A stretch of DNA of 64,000 nt, from positions 62,001 to 126,000 of the forward strand of contig NZ_SDKD01000009.1 in assembly GCF_004521915.1 (NCBI RefSeq), given 5' to 3'. The position numbers and the translations under genes are program-made. The notes beneath the pieces were generated by a model, which searched no databases, had not been told where the DNA came from, and saw nothing but the letters and a program-made list of their open reading frames with translations. Positions 47,135 to 56,078 of the stretch are shown here, piece by piece. This DNA comes from Brevibacillus migulae. GTDB lineage: Bacteria; Bacillota; Bacilli; Brevibacillales; Brevibacillaceae. Position 1 is the first letter of the stretch. Every line of letters begins with the position of its first letter.

Positions 47135-47159
47135 GTTACACTACACGACGTAGTTTAAC
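47135..47159. promoter_or_regulatory. Second BlaI-type operator, before the DoxX gene
   Basis: GTTACACTAC (47135-47144) and GTAGTTTAAC (47150-47159) are near-perfect complements (one mismatch) around a 5-base spacer. The 7-base core and spacing match the site at 45823-45841, so the DoxX gene probably belongs to the same regulon. Confidence 0.6.
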
Positions 47160-47198
47160 ATAGATCAAAGACAGATACATAAAGGGAGGAGAAAAACG

Positions 47199-47603
47199 AT
47201 GCTTTTGAAAAAATATCCGGAGATTGGCACGTTGATCGTGCGAATAGTGGTCGGCTTGATCTTCTTCATGCACGGACTGTCGAAGTTTCAAGGCGGCCTT
47301 TCCGGAGCAGCCGGCTTCTTTGAAAAGATGGGCATTCCGGGATTCATGGCCTACGTAGTTGCCACTATTGAGCTGCTCGGGGGGCTGCTCGTGATCATCG
47401 GGATTGGCTCGCAAATCATCCCGTTCCTGTTTGCCGCGATCATGCTGGTCGTCATGTTTGTCATGCCCCCAGGCGAGAGAGGCTTCTTTTCGAGCCACGA
47501 ATTGCATATCTGCCTGTTGGCCATGTCGGTCTATCTCACGCTAAGCGGCAGCAAGCTGCTCGCGCTGGAACAAAAGCTGTTTGCGCGCAAAGAGGTCGGA
47601 TAA
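47199..47603 (+). CDS. DoxX-family membrane protein
   Basis: A 134-residue protein with four hydrophobic helices and the family's opening IVRIVVGLIFFMHGLSKFQGG. DoxX proteins are linked to redox or thiol stress in some bacteria, but the reaction is unclear. AAAGGGAGGAG precedes the ATG. The upstream operator places it under the BlaI-like repressor. Confidence 0.88.
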   Translation: MLLKKYPEIGTLIVRIVVGLIFFMHGLSKFQGGLSGAAGFFEKMGIPGFMAYVVATIELLGGLLVIIGIGSQIIPFLFAAIMLVVMFVMPPGERGFFSSHELHICLLAMSVYLTLSGSKLLALEQKLFARKEVG

Positions 47604-47618
47604 TTCCCACAATCGATG

Positions 47619-47668
47619 ACAGCGGCAGCCTTGGACGATACGAAGTCCGAGACTGTCGCTGTTTTCCT
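47619..47668 (+). terminator. Terminator after the DoxX gene
   Basis: A long, slightly interrupted stem with outer arms ACAGCG (47619-47624) and CGCTGT (47657-47662) and an inner TGGAC/GTCC pairing, followed by a TTTT run. Confidence 0.7.
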
Positions 47669-47770
47669 TTTGCTGACGATTCGCCTTGTTCAGAACCTTC
47701 TTCGAATCACCAGTTATCGTACCGGTGCGATTCAAAACGTCTACTAATTTTTCATAATCGGTTCAAGAAC

Positions 47771-47785
47771 ATGTGACGATCACAT
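47771..47785. promoter_or_regulatory. Palindromic operator candidate
   Basis: ATGTGA-CGA-TCACAT is a perfect 6-3-6 palindrome, resembling half-site spacing of Crp/Fnr-like or GntR-like operators. It lies 70 bases upstream of the 55-residue membrane protein gene. Confidence 0.35.
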
Positions 47786-47854
47786 TCACCATGTGTAAAA
47801 TGAACGAAAAGGACTTGATCATTTTTCATATTTTGATTTATAAGGAGAAACATC

Positions 47855-48022
47855 ATGCCAATAGCTGCTGTTCTGTTTTCCCTATTTTTATTCGGGCTTT
47901 CCACATGGTTAAGTGGCCTAATGTTTCGAAACAAAAGAATTACAGACATCGGCATGACATTATTCATTATTTCTTTTGTAACCATCTTTTTTCTTTTGGT
48001 CACACAATTTCATTGGATCTAA
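47855..48022 (+). CDS. Small membrane protein (55 residues)
   Basis: The ORF opens MPIAAVLFSLFLFGLSTWLS and ends LVTQFHWI. Two hydrophobic helices are separated by a short basic loop (FRNKRITD). AAGGAG lies 7 bases ahead of the ATG. No known family is recognised. It lies alone between the DoxX terminator and the aldehyde dehydrogenase, with a palindromic site upstream. Confidence 0.6.
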   Translation: MPIAAVLFSLFLFGLSTWLSGLMFRNKRITDIGMTLFIISFVTIFFLLVTQFHWI

Positions 48023-48118
48023 GGACAACCACGTAAAGATTCCACTGTACCCAATGAGTAAGGAGCAAGGATTAAGGAGATTAGTATGAAGTAGAACCTA
48101 TCCATACAAAGGCAGGGC

Positions 48119-49498
48119 ATGTACCTTATGGAAAACTACCGATCGCTCGTCGAAAAGCAAAAACAGTATTTTCGCACCGGCGCAACGAAAGACATTGCTT
48201 ATCGTCTGAATGCGCTGCAAACATTGAGAGACGGAATCAAAAATCACGAACAGAAGTTTATTGACGCTCTCAAAGCAGATCTAAACAAATCCGAATTTGA
48301 AGCGTACTCTACCGAAATCGGCATCGTCCTGGAGGAAATACGCTTTACGCTGAAACATCTACGCAAATGGGCGAAGCCGCAGAAAGTAAAAACGCCGCTC
48401 ACCCATATCGGCTCCACTGGCTATATTTATCCCGAGCCCTACGGCACAGCGCTGATTATTTCCCCCTGGAATTACCCGTTTCAATTGGCCATTGCCCCTC
48501 TAATAGGTGCCATTGCCGCTGGAAATTGCTCGATCCTGAAGCCTTCCGAGCTGACGCCGAAAACCTCGGCCGTATTAGGAGAGCTGATTCACGCCCTCTT
48601 TCCCGAAGAATATATTACGGTCGTTCAAGGTGGCGTGGAAACCAGCCAAGCCCTGCTTCAGGAAAAAACCGATACGATCTTTTTCACCGGCAGCGTCCCC
48701 GTTGGGAAAATCGTGATGGAAGCCGCGTCCAAGAATCTGATCCCCGTAACGTTGGAATTGGGCGGAAAAAGCCCCTGTATCGTGCACGAGGACGCCAATA
48801 TCAAGCTGGCGGCCAAGCGGATCGCTTGGGGCAAGTTCTTGAATGCCGGCCAAACCTGCATAGCGCCGGATTACCTGTATCTTCATCAAAGCATCAGAGA
48901 GAAATTTCTTACCCATCTTCACGAATCGATCAAAGAGCTGTATGGAGAAAGGCCGTTGACGAATCCAAACTACACGCGGATCGTCAGCGAAAGGCACTTC
49001 GATCGTCTCGCGTCTTTTCTCACGAACGGCGTTATCCGCATCGGCGGGAACACAAACAAAGACGGGCTGGCTATCGAACCGACCGTACTGACCAGGATTA
49101 CCTGGGACGATCCCGTGATGCAGGATGAAATCTTCGGACCCATTCTTCCCGTCCTGGAATATAGTCAGCTCTCTGAAGTGATAGAAGGGATTCGGAATCA
49201 TCCGAATCCGCTCGCGCTCTATGTCTTTACAGAATCCGATGCCACAGCGCAGGAGGTGTTGCAAAGCATCTCCTTTGGCGGGGGGTGCGTGAATGATACC
49301 GTCTATCATGTTGCCTCCCCGTATCTGCCCTTCGGCGGTGTCGGCAGCAGCGGGGTCGGTGCCTATCATGGCAAAGGAAGCTTCGATACGTTCTCTCACC
49401 ACAAGAGCGTCCTGAAACAAACAACGCTCTTCGATATACCCTTCCGTTACCCAAACATGAAGAACGGATTGAAAAAACTCAAATATTTCTTGAAATGA
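48119..49498 (+). CDS. Aldehyde dehydrogenase (ALDH3-type)
   Basis: A 459-residue NAD(P)-dependent aldehyde dehydrogenase. The cofactor-site GSVPVGK, the general base in LELGGKSPCIV and the catalytic cysteine in NAGQTCIAPDY are all present; PWNYPFQLAIAP is typical of the class 3-like group. Size and the SSGVGAYHGKGSFDTFSH segment near the C terminus also fit. It probably oxidises fatty or aromatic aldehydes. A second ATG nine bases downstream is a possible start. Confidence 0.92.
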   Translation: MYLMENYRSLVEKQKQYFRTGATKDIAYRLNALQTLRDGIKNHEQKFIDALKADLNKSEFEAYSTEIGIVLEEIRFTLKHLRKWAKPQKVKTPLTHIGSTGYIYPEPYGTALIISPWNYPFQLAIAPLIGAIAAGNCSILKPSELTPKTSAVLGELIHALFPEEYITVVQGGVETSQALLQEKTDTIFFTGSVPVGKIVMEAASKNLIPVTLELGGKSPCIVHEDANIKLAAKRIAWGKFLNAGQTCIAPDYLYLHQSIREKFLTHLHESIKELYGERPLTNPNYTRIVSERHFDRLASFLTNGVIRIGGNTNKDGLAIEPTVLTRITWDDPVMQDEIFGPILPVLEYSQLSEVIEGIRNHPNPLALYVFTESDATAQEVLQSISFGGGCVNDTVYHVASPYLPFGGVGSSGVGAYHGKGSFDTFSHHKSVLKQTTLFDIPFRYPNMKNGLKKLKYFLK

Positions 49499-49505
49499 AC
49501 GAATG

Positions 49506-49530
49506 AAAACCGCCCGACAAGGCGGTTTTT
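49506..49530. terminator. Terminator after the aldehyde dehydrogenase gene
   Basis: An AACCGCC/GGCGGTT stem with a 6-base loop is followed by TTT on the plus strand and flanked by A on the other side. Confidence 0.8.
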
Positions 49531-49557
49531 CACGTATTTCAACTGCCCCTCCGGCGG

Positions 49558-50010
49558 TCAGGTAATTGTTTCATGGAAGAGATCTAATGGATAAGTGAGT
49601 TGATTCCGTAACCGATTTATGATTTGTTTGATCACACGTCCATCACGAAATTCATCCTGCTTCATGCTGATGAGATCGGATACCTTTACCCATTTGCACT
49701 CGAGGATCCCTTCCTCTCTATTCAACACACCGCCCGCAATTTTGCCTGTAAAATGAAAGAGGATCACTTGATTCCCTACACTGCTGATGAACGTATAAAC
49801 CCCTGTTGTGTTTATAAGCTCTACATCCAACCCTGTTTCCTCTTTTACCTCCCTGCGTGCGGCAGACAGAATTTCTTCACCCTCTTCCATGCGGCCGCCT
49901 GGAAAGTTCCACTTTTGGATGGCATTCGGTTTACTTTCTTTGATGATCAACACTTTTTCGTCTTTGAATATGGTTACACTGGCCACTAATATGATTCCAT
50001 TCTGGTTCAT
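49558..50010 (-). CDS. Nudix hydrolase
   Basis: A 150-residue protein with the Nudix box GRMEEGEEILSAARREVKEE followed by TG, intact for metal binding. Enzymes of this family hydrolyse nucleoside diphosphates linked to another group. The ATG at 50010 is preceded by GGCGGAGGA and is preferred over the longer frame. The substrate is unknown. Confidence 0.87.
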   Translation of the reverse strand: MNQNGIILVASVTIFKDEKVLIIKESKPNAIQKWNFPGGRMEEGEEILSAARREVKEETGLDVELINTTGVYTFISSVGNQVILFHFTGKIAGGVLNREEGILECKWVKVSDLISMKQDEFRDGRVIKQIINRLRNQLTYPLDLFHETIT

Positions 50011-50100
50011 CACGTTCTCCTCCGCCACTCTCATGGCCATCTATATGCCACTTTTTGCGATCCTCCACCGATTTTTTCGCATCGACAACATACTGCTGCC

Positions 50101-50238
50101 TCACCGATGATCCGCCAAGATCGTTTTCATGCGTTCCCTTTCCTCTGTTTTATCGAGATACTCGAAAAAACCGATTCTGTTTCCCCAAGGATCACAAAAT
50201 GTCCCCCACTTGACAGGGACTTCTTCGCGGGCGAATAT
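50101..50238 (-). pseudogene. C-terminal remnant of a VOC/glyoxalase-family gene
   Basis: On the minus strand the frame reads FAREEVPVKWGTFCDPWGNR then IGFFEYL to a stop at 50101. This is the classic C-terminal pattern of glyoxalase/bleomycin-resistance domains (WG-x-F-x-DPWGNRIGF). An in-frame stop lies just upstream and no N-terminal half is visible, so it is a truncated relic. Confidence 0.6.
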
Positions 50239-50385
50239 TCAACGTCCTTCCCCCAGTATAGCGAATCTTATCACAGGCTCCTTCTCAAAATTTGCTAGTT
50301 TAACGCGTAAGTAAACATCTGCCCCCTGCCGAGTCGATAGTACCCGCTTCCGAGTATGGCAAAGAATAAAGGGGAGGTTCGATCC

Positions 50386-50460
50386 ATGCTCCGTCAGCAA
50401 AAAAACAAAAAACGGGCACCTCAGCCAATAGGCAGCCCGCTTTACGTATCGATCAATTAA
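50386..50460 (+). CDS. Possible 24-residue basic peptide
   Basis: An ATG with an excellent AAAGGGGAGG site 8 bases upstream opens a 24-residue frame beginning MLRQQKNKKRAPQPIG. The region also contains the terminator-like hairpin (CGGGC 50413-50417 with GCCCG 50435-50439, A/T tract at its left) of the opposite-strand ABC operon, so coding is doubtful. Kept only because of the ribosome site. Confidence 0.2.
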   Translation: MLRQQKNKKRAPQPIGSPLYVSIN

Positions 50461-51209
50461 TTCGCACTCCCCAACCGGATCATCCGCTTACTTTCTGAAT
50501 CCCAGCGAAAACTTAACACAGCCAGCGCCAGGACAAGCAGCGTGAAGCACCCAAGAATCAGCGCGTAGAAAAAAGCGGCGGACAAATTCCCTTGCACCGT
50601 GGCTTCGGCTGCTTGCACAAAGTACGTAAACGGTGAGCATTTGCTAAGCATCTGCACCCAAACCGGCGCATTCTCCAGGCTGTAAAACGCTTCGCTGAGA
50701 AACAGCATCGGCATCCCCGTCAGGTTGGAAATCATGTTCACCTGTCCCTCATTTTGGGCGAAGTTGGCCGCCACAAAGCCCAAGCTGACAAAACAGATTG
50801 TTCCCAGTATCAAAATGAGTACCAGCATCAGCAGACTGAGCGCATTGAAAGATACATGGAATACCATCATGCCTACCGCCAATGTAACCAGACTGACGAT
50901 CAACCCCACTACCGTGCGTGCCCCCGTCAGACAGCTGACGAAGGAAGCGATCGAAAACGGCGTGGCTTTCAGCAGTTTGTAAACACCGCGGTTGCGCTGC
51001 TGCAGGACCCCGAAAGCCGTAATGTTCAGCGAGCCAAACAAGACGCTCATCGTCAGGACGCCTGCCAGCAGCTGCTGCGAATACTGCGGATCATCAAAAT
51101 ACGTACCCAAACCGACCAGCAATCCGATCGGAAAGGCGATGGACCAAAACAACGTCTGAGCATCGCGAAACAAGCTGCCCAGCATGGTCTTGAACACGAT
51201 CATGCGCAC
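50457..51209 (-). CDS. ABC-2 type permease
   Basis: A 250-residue membrane protein with six hydrophobic helices, the layout of ABC-2 export permeases (SLFRDAQTLFWSIAFPIGLLV at the start, PMLFLSEAFYSLENAP in the family's signature place). It is the last gene of the three-gene operon with the ATPase and a small protein related to two TOMM-cluster proteins. The substrate is unknown; peptide or lipid export is possible. Confidence 0.87.
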   Translation of the reverse strand: MRMIVFKTMLGSLFRDAQTLFWSIAFPIGLLVGLGTYFDDPQYSQQLLAGVLTMSVLFGSLNITAFGVLQQRNRGVYKLLKATPFSIASFVSCLTGARTVVGLIVSLVTLAVGMMVFHVSFNALSLLMLVLILILGTICFVSLGFVAANFAQNEGQVNMISNLTGMPMLFLSEAFYSLENAPVWVQMLSKCSPFTYFVQAAEATVQGNLSAAFFYALILGCFTLLVLALAVLSFRWDSESKRMIRLGSAN

Positions 51210-51227
51210 TTTCGATTCCTCCTCTTT

Positions 51228-51923
51228 TTACTCCGTGAGTGTCAAATACAACTGCTCGAGATTGTGAACCTGATGCTTCTGTTTCAGCTGCTCGAGGGTT
51301 CCGCTTGCCCGCACTTGCCCATCGGCGATCATGATCACACGTGTGGCCAGCTTCTCCACCTCTTCCATATCATGCGAGGTGAACACGATCGATGTTCCCG
51401 CCGCTGCCAGCTTGCTGATCAGCTCGCGGATTTCATGTCTCGCCCGCGGATCCAGCGCCGCCGTTGGTTCATCCAGAAAAATCAGCTCGGGATTGTGCAC
51501 CAGCGTCATGGCGATGGCCAACCGCTTTTGCTGACCGCCCGACAGCTTGGAGGCATCGGTTTTCCGGGCTCCCTCCAGTCCGCATCGGGCAAGCGTGTCG
51601 TTGAGCTGCTGATCCGTGATGTTGACTCCGTAAAAGGCGGCAAACAGACGAAGATTTTCCTGTGTGTTCAACTCCGGAAAAAAGGGAGTGGTTTGCAACT
51701 GCACCCCGATATGCTTATTGGGTTCTTGACACCAGTAGCGTACCGTGCCTTCATCCGGCTTACGCACGCCGATGACCATTTCGAGCGTGGTTGACTTGCC
51801 GGCACCATTGGGACCTATGATGGCAAGCACCTCTCCCCGATTTATCTGCAAGTCTATCCCCTTCACCACTGTCCGGTCGCCGTAGCGTTTCAGCAAGCGA
51901 ACCGTACTCACCAGACTCTCCAT
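51228..51923 (-). CDS. ABC transporter ATP-binding protein
   Basis: A 231-residue ATPase: Walker A GPNGAGKST, signature LSGGQQKR, Walker B LIFLDEPTAALD. It pairs with the permease 18 bases downstream. Its upstream neighbour, 20 bases away, is the 92-residue homologue of small proteins in the sigma operon at 26681-27257. Confidence 0.93.
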   Translation of the reverse strand: MESLVSTVRLLKRYGDRTVVKGIDLQINRGEVLAIIGPNGAGKSTTLEMVIGVRKPDEGTVRYWCQEPNKHIGVQLQTTPFFPELNTQENLRLFAAFYGVNITDQQLNDTLARCGLEGARKTDASKLSGGQQKRLAIAMTLVHNPELIFLDEPTAALDPRARHEIRELISKLAAAGTSIVFTSHDMEEVEKLATRVIMIADGQVRASGTLEQLKQKHQVHNLEQLYLTLTE

Positions 51924-51943
51924 TCAGGAATTCCTCCTTTCCT

Positions 51944-52222
51944 TTATTTATGGTTATCTTGCATATCTGCCGTTTTCAGGACATCCTTCAGGGAAACCAT
52001 ATAGTCGGTTGCCATTTTCACCGCTGTCTCCTGCGGCATGCCGGCAGCGATCAGCTCTTTGTAGAGCACACCGACCGCTTTCCCAATCTGGCTGCCCGCT
52101 TCTTCTGTATAGAAGCTTTTCATGATCCCGGAGATCAGCTGCGGCACTTTGTCGGAGGCAAGCTCCAGCAGTCCTTCCAGCTCCGCCAGATTGATGTTGT
52201 AGTTTTGATTGGATTTATTCAT
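51944..52222 (-). CDS. Small helical protein, paralogue of the TOMM-linked small proteins
   Basis: A 92-residue soluble protein (start MNKSNQNYN at 52222 behind AAGGAGTG). LEGLLELASDKVPQLISGIM and GKAVGVLYKELIAAGMPQ match the 89-residue protein at 26988-27257 nearly throughout. It heads the operon with the ABC ATPase and permease, so the family seems to go with membrane export systems or their control. Function unknown. Confidence 0.78.
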   Translation of the reverse strand: MNKSNQNYNINLAELEGLLELASDKVPQLISGIMKSFYTEEAGSQIGKAVGVLYKELIAAGMPQETAVKMATDYMVSLKDVLKTADMQDNHK

Positions 52223-52308
52223 GAAGATCACTCCTTGATTTTGTTTTTGCTTTCATAAAGGTAGTCGCGGATCGTGAGCAAAAGGTTCACCGTCCCCAAG
52301 AAAAAATG

Positions 52309-52358
52309 AAAGCACAATGCCTGCTGCGCATCTGTCACGTAGCAGCACACTGTGCTTT
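52309..52358. terminator. Hairpin between the EamA and ABC operons
   Basis: AAAGCACA and TGTGCTTT outer arms with an inner GCTGC/GCAGC stem; it can end transcription of the minus-strand EamA gene before the ABC operon. Confidence 0.55.
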
Positions 52359-52378
52359 GCCTCCATTAGATCCCCTCT

Positions 52379-53293
52379 TTACTTCTCACTAATCTCCAGC
52401 CTCAGCTCTTTCTTTTCCCCTGAACGCGTAATGACGATCAGCGCTGCCCCGGACAGCACCAAAAGTCCCCCCGCCATCTGCGCCAAGGACAGCTGATCTC
52501 CGAGCAAGAGCAGAGCGATAACACTGGTAACGACGGGCTCGATCGTGCTTAAGACGGAAGCTTTCGTCGCCCCGATCAGCCGGAGCCCCGCAAAAAAACA
52601 GACGATGGCCATTACCGTAGAAAACAAGACGATCCCTGCGATCGCTCCCCATGCTTGTCCGGGCAAATCGTAGCGCAACCCGTCTCCCGCAAAGGAAAAC
52701 AGCAAAAACGACACCGAAGCAAACAAGGAAATATAGGCGCTGGTCAACAGCGGCGGCAGTGTCTGCACCACCCGATTTCCCAACACGATATAAAACGAAT
52801 AAAAAACGGCAGCCCCAAACCCGAACAAAATGCCCAACGGATGAAGACCGTCAAACGCATTCCCCAAGACCAGCGCCAAGCCGCAAACCGACAGCAGCAT
52901 GGCTCCCAACGTCTGCTTGTTCAGCTTTTCCTTCTCCAGCCAATAGGAAAGAATGGAGACAAAAATCGGAAAAGAGTATAACAGCAGTGCCGCCATCGAA
53001 GGCGAGATATAGTCGACAGCGGAGAAAAAGCTGAACGACTGCAGGGTATAAAGCACCCCGCCCAAGCCAATTAACGCGACCAACTGTTTCCGATTTACGC
53101 GCAGCGTTTCCTTTTTCCCGATTAGCAGGAGAAAAAAGAGGACAGCCGCCAGCAAAAAGCGCCAAAACAGCAGATTCGCTATACTTACATTCACTTGATA
53201 CGCATACTCAGCCAGGATGGACATGACTCCAAAGCCAGCCGCTGACAAAAATACAAAGATACTCCCCCGCCACTGGGCATTCACCGTAACCAC
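52379..53293 (-). CDS. EamA/DMT-family transporter
   Basis: A 304-residue protein with ten hydrophobic helices in two EamA repeats (each about 140 residues; the first ends LALVLGNAFDG, the second carries GATKASVLSTIEPVVTSVIA, the typical second-repeat signature). A metabolite exporter of unknown substrate. The start is at 53293; promoter not evident. Confidence 0.87.
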   Translation of the reverse strand: MVTVNAQWRGSIFVFLSAAGFGVMSILAEYAYQVNVSIANLLFWRFLLAAVLFFLLLIGKKETLRVNRKQLVALIGLGGVLYTLQSFSFFSAVDYISPSMAALLLYSFPIFVSILSYWLEKEKLNKQTLGAMLLSVCGLALVLGNAFDGLHPLGILFGFGAAVFYSFYIVLGNRVVQTLPPLLTSAYISLFASVSFLLFSFAGDGLRYDLPGQAWGAIAGIVLFSTVMAIVCFFAGLRLIGATKASVLSTIEPVVTSVIALLLLGDQLSLAQMAGGLLVLSGAALIVITRSGEKKELRLEISEK

Positions 53294-53470
53294 CTGCTTT
53301 TTTCATTTACCGAATACTATATCGATCCTGAATATGGTTGTATAGAGGAATTTTCCATAGGCGTGTCATATATGTAACACAACAAGGATAAGCGAGGTGA
53401 TGGCGATGACAAATATATACTTGTATTTCCCGCAACGTTTCCTATCATGCCATGAAAGGGAGTTGTTTGA

Positions 53471-54028
53471 TTGAAGCAAGCTCTTCTCGTCATTGATGCG
53501 CAGCAAGCCTTAATCGATGGATCAGATGGAGAAAAATCCGTATTTCAAAAAGAAACGCTGATTGAAAACATTAACACGGTGATCACCCAGGCCCGGCAGG
53601 CAGACGCCCTGCTCGTGTTCGTGAGGGACAAGGATGTCGCGAAAGGCGAAGGAGATGGCTTTCAGATCCATGCGGACATCCAAGTGCCGCTGGAAGCCCA
53701 CATCTTTGACAAAAAAGCGACCAATTCGTTTTACGGAACTCCCCTGCTATCCTTTTTAACTGCGCATGACGTCAAGCATCTGGTCATCATGGGCTGCGCG
53801 ACCGAATATTGTATCGATACAGCCGTGCGCACCGCAACCGTCAATGGGTTCGATGTCACGCTGGTGGGAGACGGCCATTCGACCCCTGGCTCCAGCACAT
53901 TGTCCGCGGAACAGATCATCAGCCACCACAATCGCATACTCCACGGTCATTACAACGTCGATCATTTTTCAGTCGTTCGCAACACAGGTGAAGATTTATT
54001 CCAGCCGATTCACAATCAGTATCGATAA
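53471..54028 (+). CDS. Isochorismatase-like cysteine hydrolase
   Basis: A 185-residue protein of the nicotinamidase/isochorismatase fold: the acidic residue in ALLVIDAQQALID, and the catalytic cysteine in MGCATEYCIDTAVRTA. The TTG start has AAAGGGAG 8 bases upstream. A very short frame immediately upstream ends at this start. The substrate (an amide or isochorismate-like compound) is unknown. Confidence 0.87.
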   Translation: MKQALLVIDAQQALIDGSDGEKSVFQKETLIENINTVITQARQADALLVFVRDKDVAKGEGDGFQIHADIQVPLEAHIFDKKATNSFYGTPLLSFLTAHDVKHLVIMGCATEYCIDTAVRTATVNGFDVTLVGDGHSTPGSSTLSAEQIISHHNRILHGHYNVDHFSVVRNTGEDLFQPIHNQYR

Positions 54029-54055
54029 GCTCGCCATAAAGACCCGACATAAGAC

Positions 54056-54085
54056 AAACACCGTTCTTTCCGAAGAACGGTGTTT
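54056..54085. terminator. Bidirectional terminator
   Basis: AAACACCGTTCTT and AAGAACGGTGTTT are perfect 13-bp arms around a 4-base loop. It serves the hydrolase gene and the convergent ABC permease gene. Confidence 0.85.
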
Positions 54086-54089
54086 TCCC

Positions 54090-55268
54090 TCATTTCACCA
54101 GCAGCCCTTCCCTCCGGAACAGCGCCGCTGCCAGACTGATCGTCAGCACCACATACAGAAGTGAAGTGGACAGCACGATCAGCACATGCCACGGTTCGAT
54201 TTGGCCGTAGAAGATTTCCTTTAACAGCGCCGCCCCGTTAAAAATAGGCAAGAGATAATACGCAAAAGGTATGTCTGCTGGTGTCAGCGGCATGATTAGA
54301 TAAGAAGGAATCAATGCGAGAAACGCGACCGGGGTCATATAGATGTGCGCTTCCCGCGGAGAGCGGGCAATCGTGCTGAGACACAGCTCCACTGCGGCGA
54401 AGAAGGCAGACAGGAGGACAAGCGTCCCCAGCAGCAGCACGGCGCTTTCCGGCTGCAGAAAGCTAATGGTCAGCTTCTCTCCCTCCTTTGGCTGCATGCG
54501 CAGCACCCACATGAGGCTCGCCCCCGAGGCCAACGAGCTGACCAAGCCCATCGTCATGACCGTCAGCAGCTTGGCCGTCAGGATGCTTTGGGCGGATACG
54601 GGGGCAGTAATCAGCGTCTCGAGCGTCCCGCGATCCTTTTCCCCCGCCACGATATCGGTTGCTACCGGGATGCCCCCCGAGGCGAGGGCAAGCATCAGCA
54701 TCAAGGGAACGATGGAAGCCAGCATGCTCCCGGAGACTCTCTCCTGGGAAGCGAGATTGGAAACGGATAGGCTGATCGGATGCATCGCAGCAGAAGTAAG
54801 CCCCGCTGCCTCCAAACGCTTGCTGACAATCCCTTCTTCGTAGGTGCGGACACTCTTCTCAATCAATTCCCTGGCGTATACCGATTTTTGGTTGGCGGCA
54901 TCATACCAGACTTCCATGTTGACGAGCGCCCCCTGCCGCAGCGCTTGATCCAGCTTGGGCGGAATCATGATCACGGCCCGTGCCGCTCCCTCCTTGACCG
55001 CTTGGATCGGATCAGCAGCGGTCAGCAGCTTGACACCCGGTTCCTTTTGCAAATGCGCGACAAGCCCCTGACTGGTGTCCCCCGTGATGACGATCGGCAC
55101 ATAGGCTCGCGCTTCCTGCTCTACATTGCTGATCGATTGGGTCATGAGATAGATGATGGAAGGAATGACGAGGAAGGGGATGACCAGAGCGGCAATCCAT
55201 GTCTTGGTGTCCCGCCAGATATCGAGCAGTTCTTTCTGAAACATCATCCAGACGTGTCGGCTACTCAA
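54090..55268 (-). CDS. ABC-2/NatB-type permease
   Basis: A 392-residue exporter permease: one N-terminal helix (IAALVIPFLVIPSIIYLM), a large extracytoplasmic domain, then five further helices. This is the NatB arrangement; the family's VAGEKDRGTLETLI motif is intact. It overlaps the ATPase gene by 8 bases, so the two are made together. The family exports sodium ions or small molecules; the substrate here is unknown. Confidence 0.88.
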   Translation of the reverse strand: MSSRHVWMMFQKELLDIWRDTKTWIAALVIPFLVIPSIIYLMTQSISNVEQEARAYVPIVITGDTSQGLVAHLQKEPGVKLLTAADPIQAVKEGAARAVIMIPPKLDQALRQGALVNMEVWYDAANQKSVYARELIEKSVRTYEEGIVSKRLEAAGLTSAAMHPISLSVSNLASQERVSGSMLASIVPLMLMLALASGGIPVATDIVAGEKDRGTLETLITAPVSAQSILTAKLLTVMTMGLVSSLASGASLMWVLRMQPKEGEKLTISFLQPESAVLLLGTLVLLSAFFAAVELCLSTIARSPREAHIYMTPVAFLALIPSYLIMPLTPADIPFAYYLLPIFNGAALLKEIFYGQIEPWHVLIVLSTSLLYVVLTISLAAALFRREGLLVK

Positions 55269-56001
55269 TCGGCTTCCCTCCCGTCACCAAGTGCACAAAC
55301 AGATCATCCAGATCATGAATGCTGCTTTTCGCCCGCAAGGCGGGAATCGTCCCATGGAAAAGCAGCTTTCCTTTATGCATAATCGCCACACGGTCGCACA
55401 GCTTTTCGATCTCGCCCATGTTGTGGCTGGAAAAAAGAATCGTTTTTCCAGCTTGGCGCATCGTCGTGATCAATTGGCGGAAGATCACCGCAGCGCTGAC
55501 ATCCAGACCCGTCGTCGGTTCGTCCAGCAAGATGACCTGGGGATCATGGACGAGTGTGCGCGCGATGGCGACCTTTTGCTTCATCCCGCGTGAAAACGGG
55601 CCTACGCGCCTGTCGATAAAAGCGCCCATTTCCAGCATGTCTGCCAGATCGTCAATCCGCTTGTTCAACTCCATCCCTGCCAGCCCGTAAAGTGTACCAA
55701 AGAAGGCGATGTTCTCCCGTGCGGTCAGCCGATTGTACATGCCCACATCCCCACCGAAAAGAATCCCGATCTGGGTACGCACAGCCATCGCCTCTTTCTG
55801 AACACAATAGCCATTGATGCGGATCTCCCCGGTGGACGGCTTTAAGATGGTGGCCATCATCCTCATCGTCGTTGTTTTCCCCGCTCCATTTTCACCGATG
55901 AGGCCAAGCACTTCCCCTTTTCGGATGGAAAATGTCAGGGGTTCCACTGCGGTGATCGTACCAAAACATTTGCTGATGCCCTTTACGGTAACAGGTTCCA
56001 C
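55261..56001 (-). CDS. ABC ATPase (NatA-type)
   Basis: A 246-residue ATPase with GENGAGKTT, the signature FSRGMKQKV and VILLDEPTTGLD. RGMKQK in place of GGQ is usual in the NatA group. It is the first gene of the two-gene export operon. Confidence 0.92.
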   Translation of the reverse strand: MEPVTVKGISKCFGTITAVEPLTFSIRKGEVLGLIGENGAGKTTTMRMMATILKPSTGEIRINGYCVQKEAMAVRTQIGILFGGDVGMYNRLTARENIAFFGTLYGLAGMELNKRIDDLADMLEMGAFIDRRVGPFSRGMKQKVAIARTLVHDPQVILLDEPTTGLDVSAAVIFRQLITTMRQAGKTILFSSHNMGEIEKLCDRVAIMHKGKLLFHGTIPALRAKSSIHDLDDLFVHLVTGGKPIE

Positions 56002-56078
56002 TGCAGCACGCTCCTATCGACCGAAAAAAATCTCCCTATTTGCTTATATGCATAGGAAGATTATTTCTCTACTGCTAT

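Noticed and set aside
50107..50298. A 63-residue plus-strand frame upstream of the ABC operon.
   Set aside because: It is antisense to the VOC-family remnant, which has a recognisable motif.
53406..53477. A 23-residue frame (MAMTNIYLYFPQRF...) ending at the start of the isochorismatase-like gene.
   Set aside because: Could be a leader peptide, but there is no terminator/antiterminator pair or other attenuation sign, and it is too short to support.
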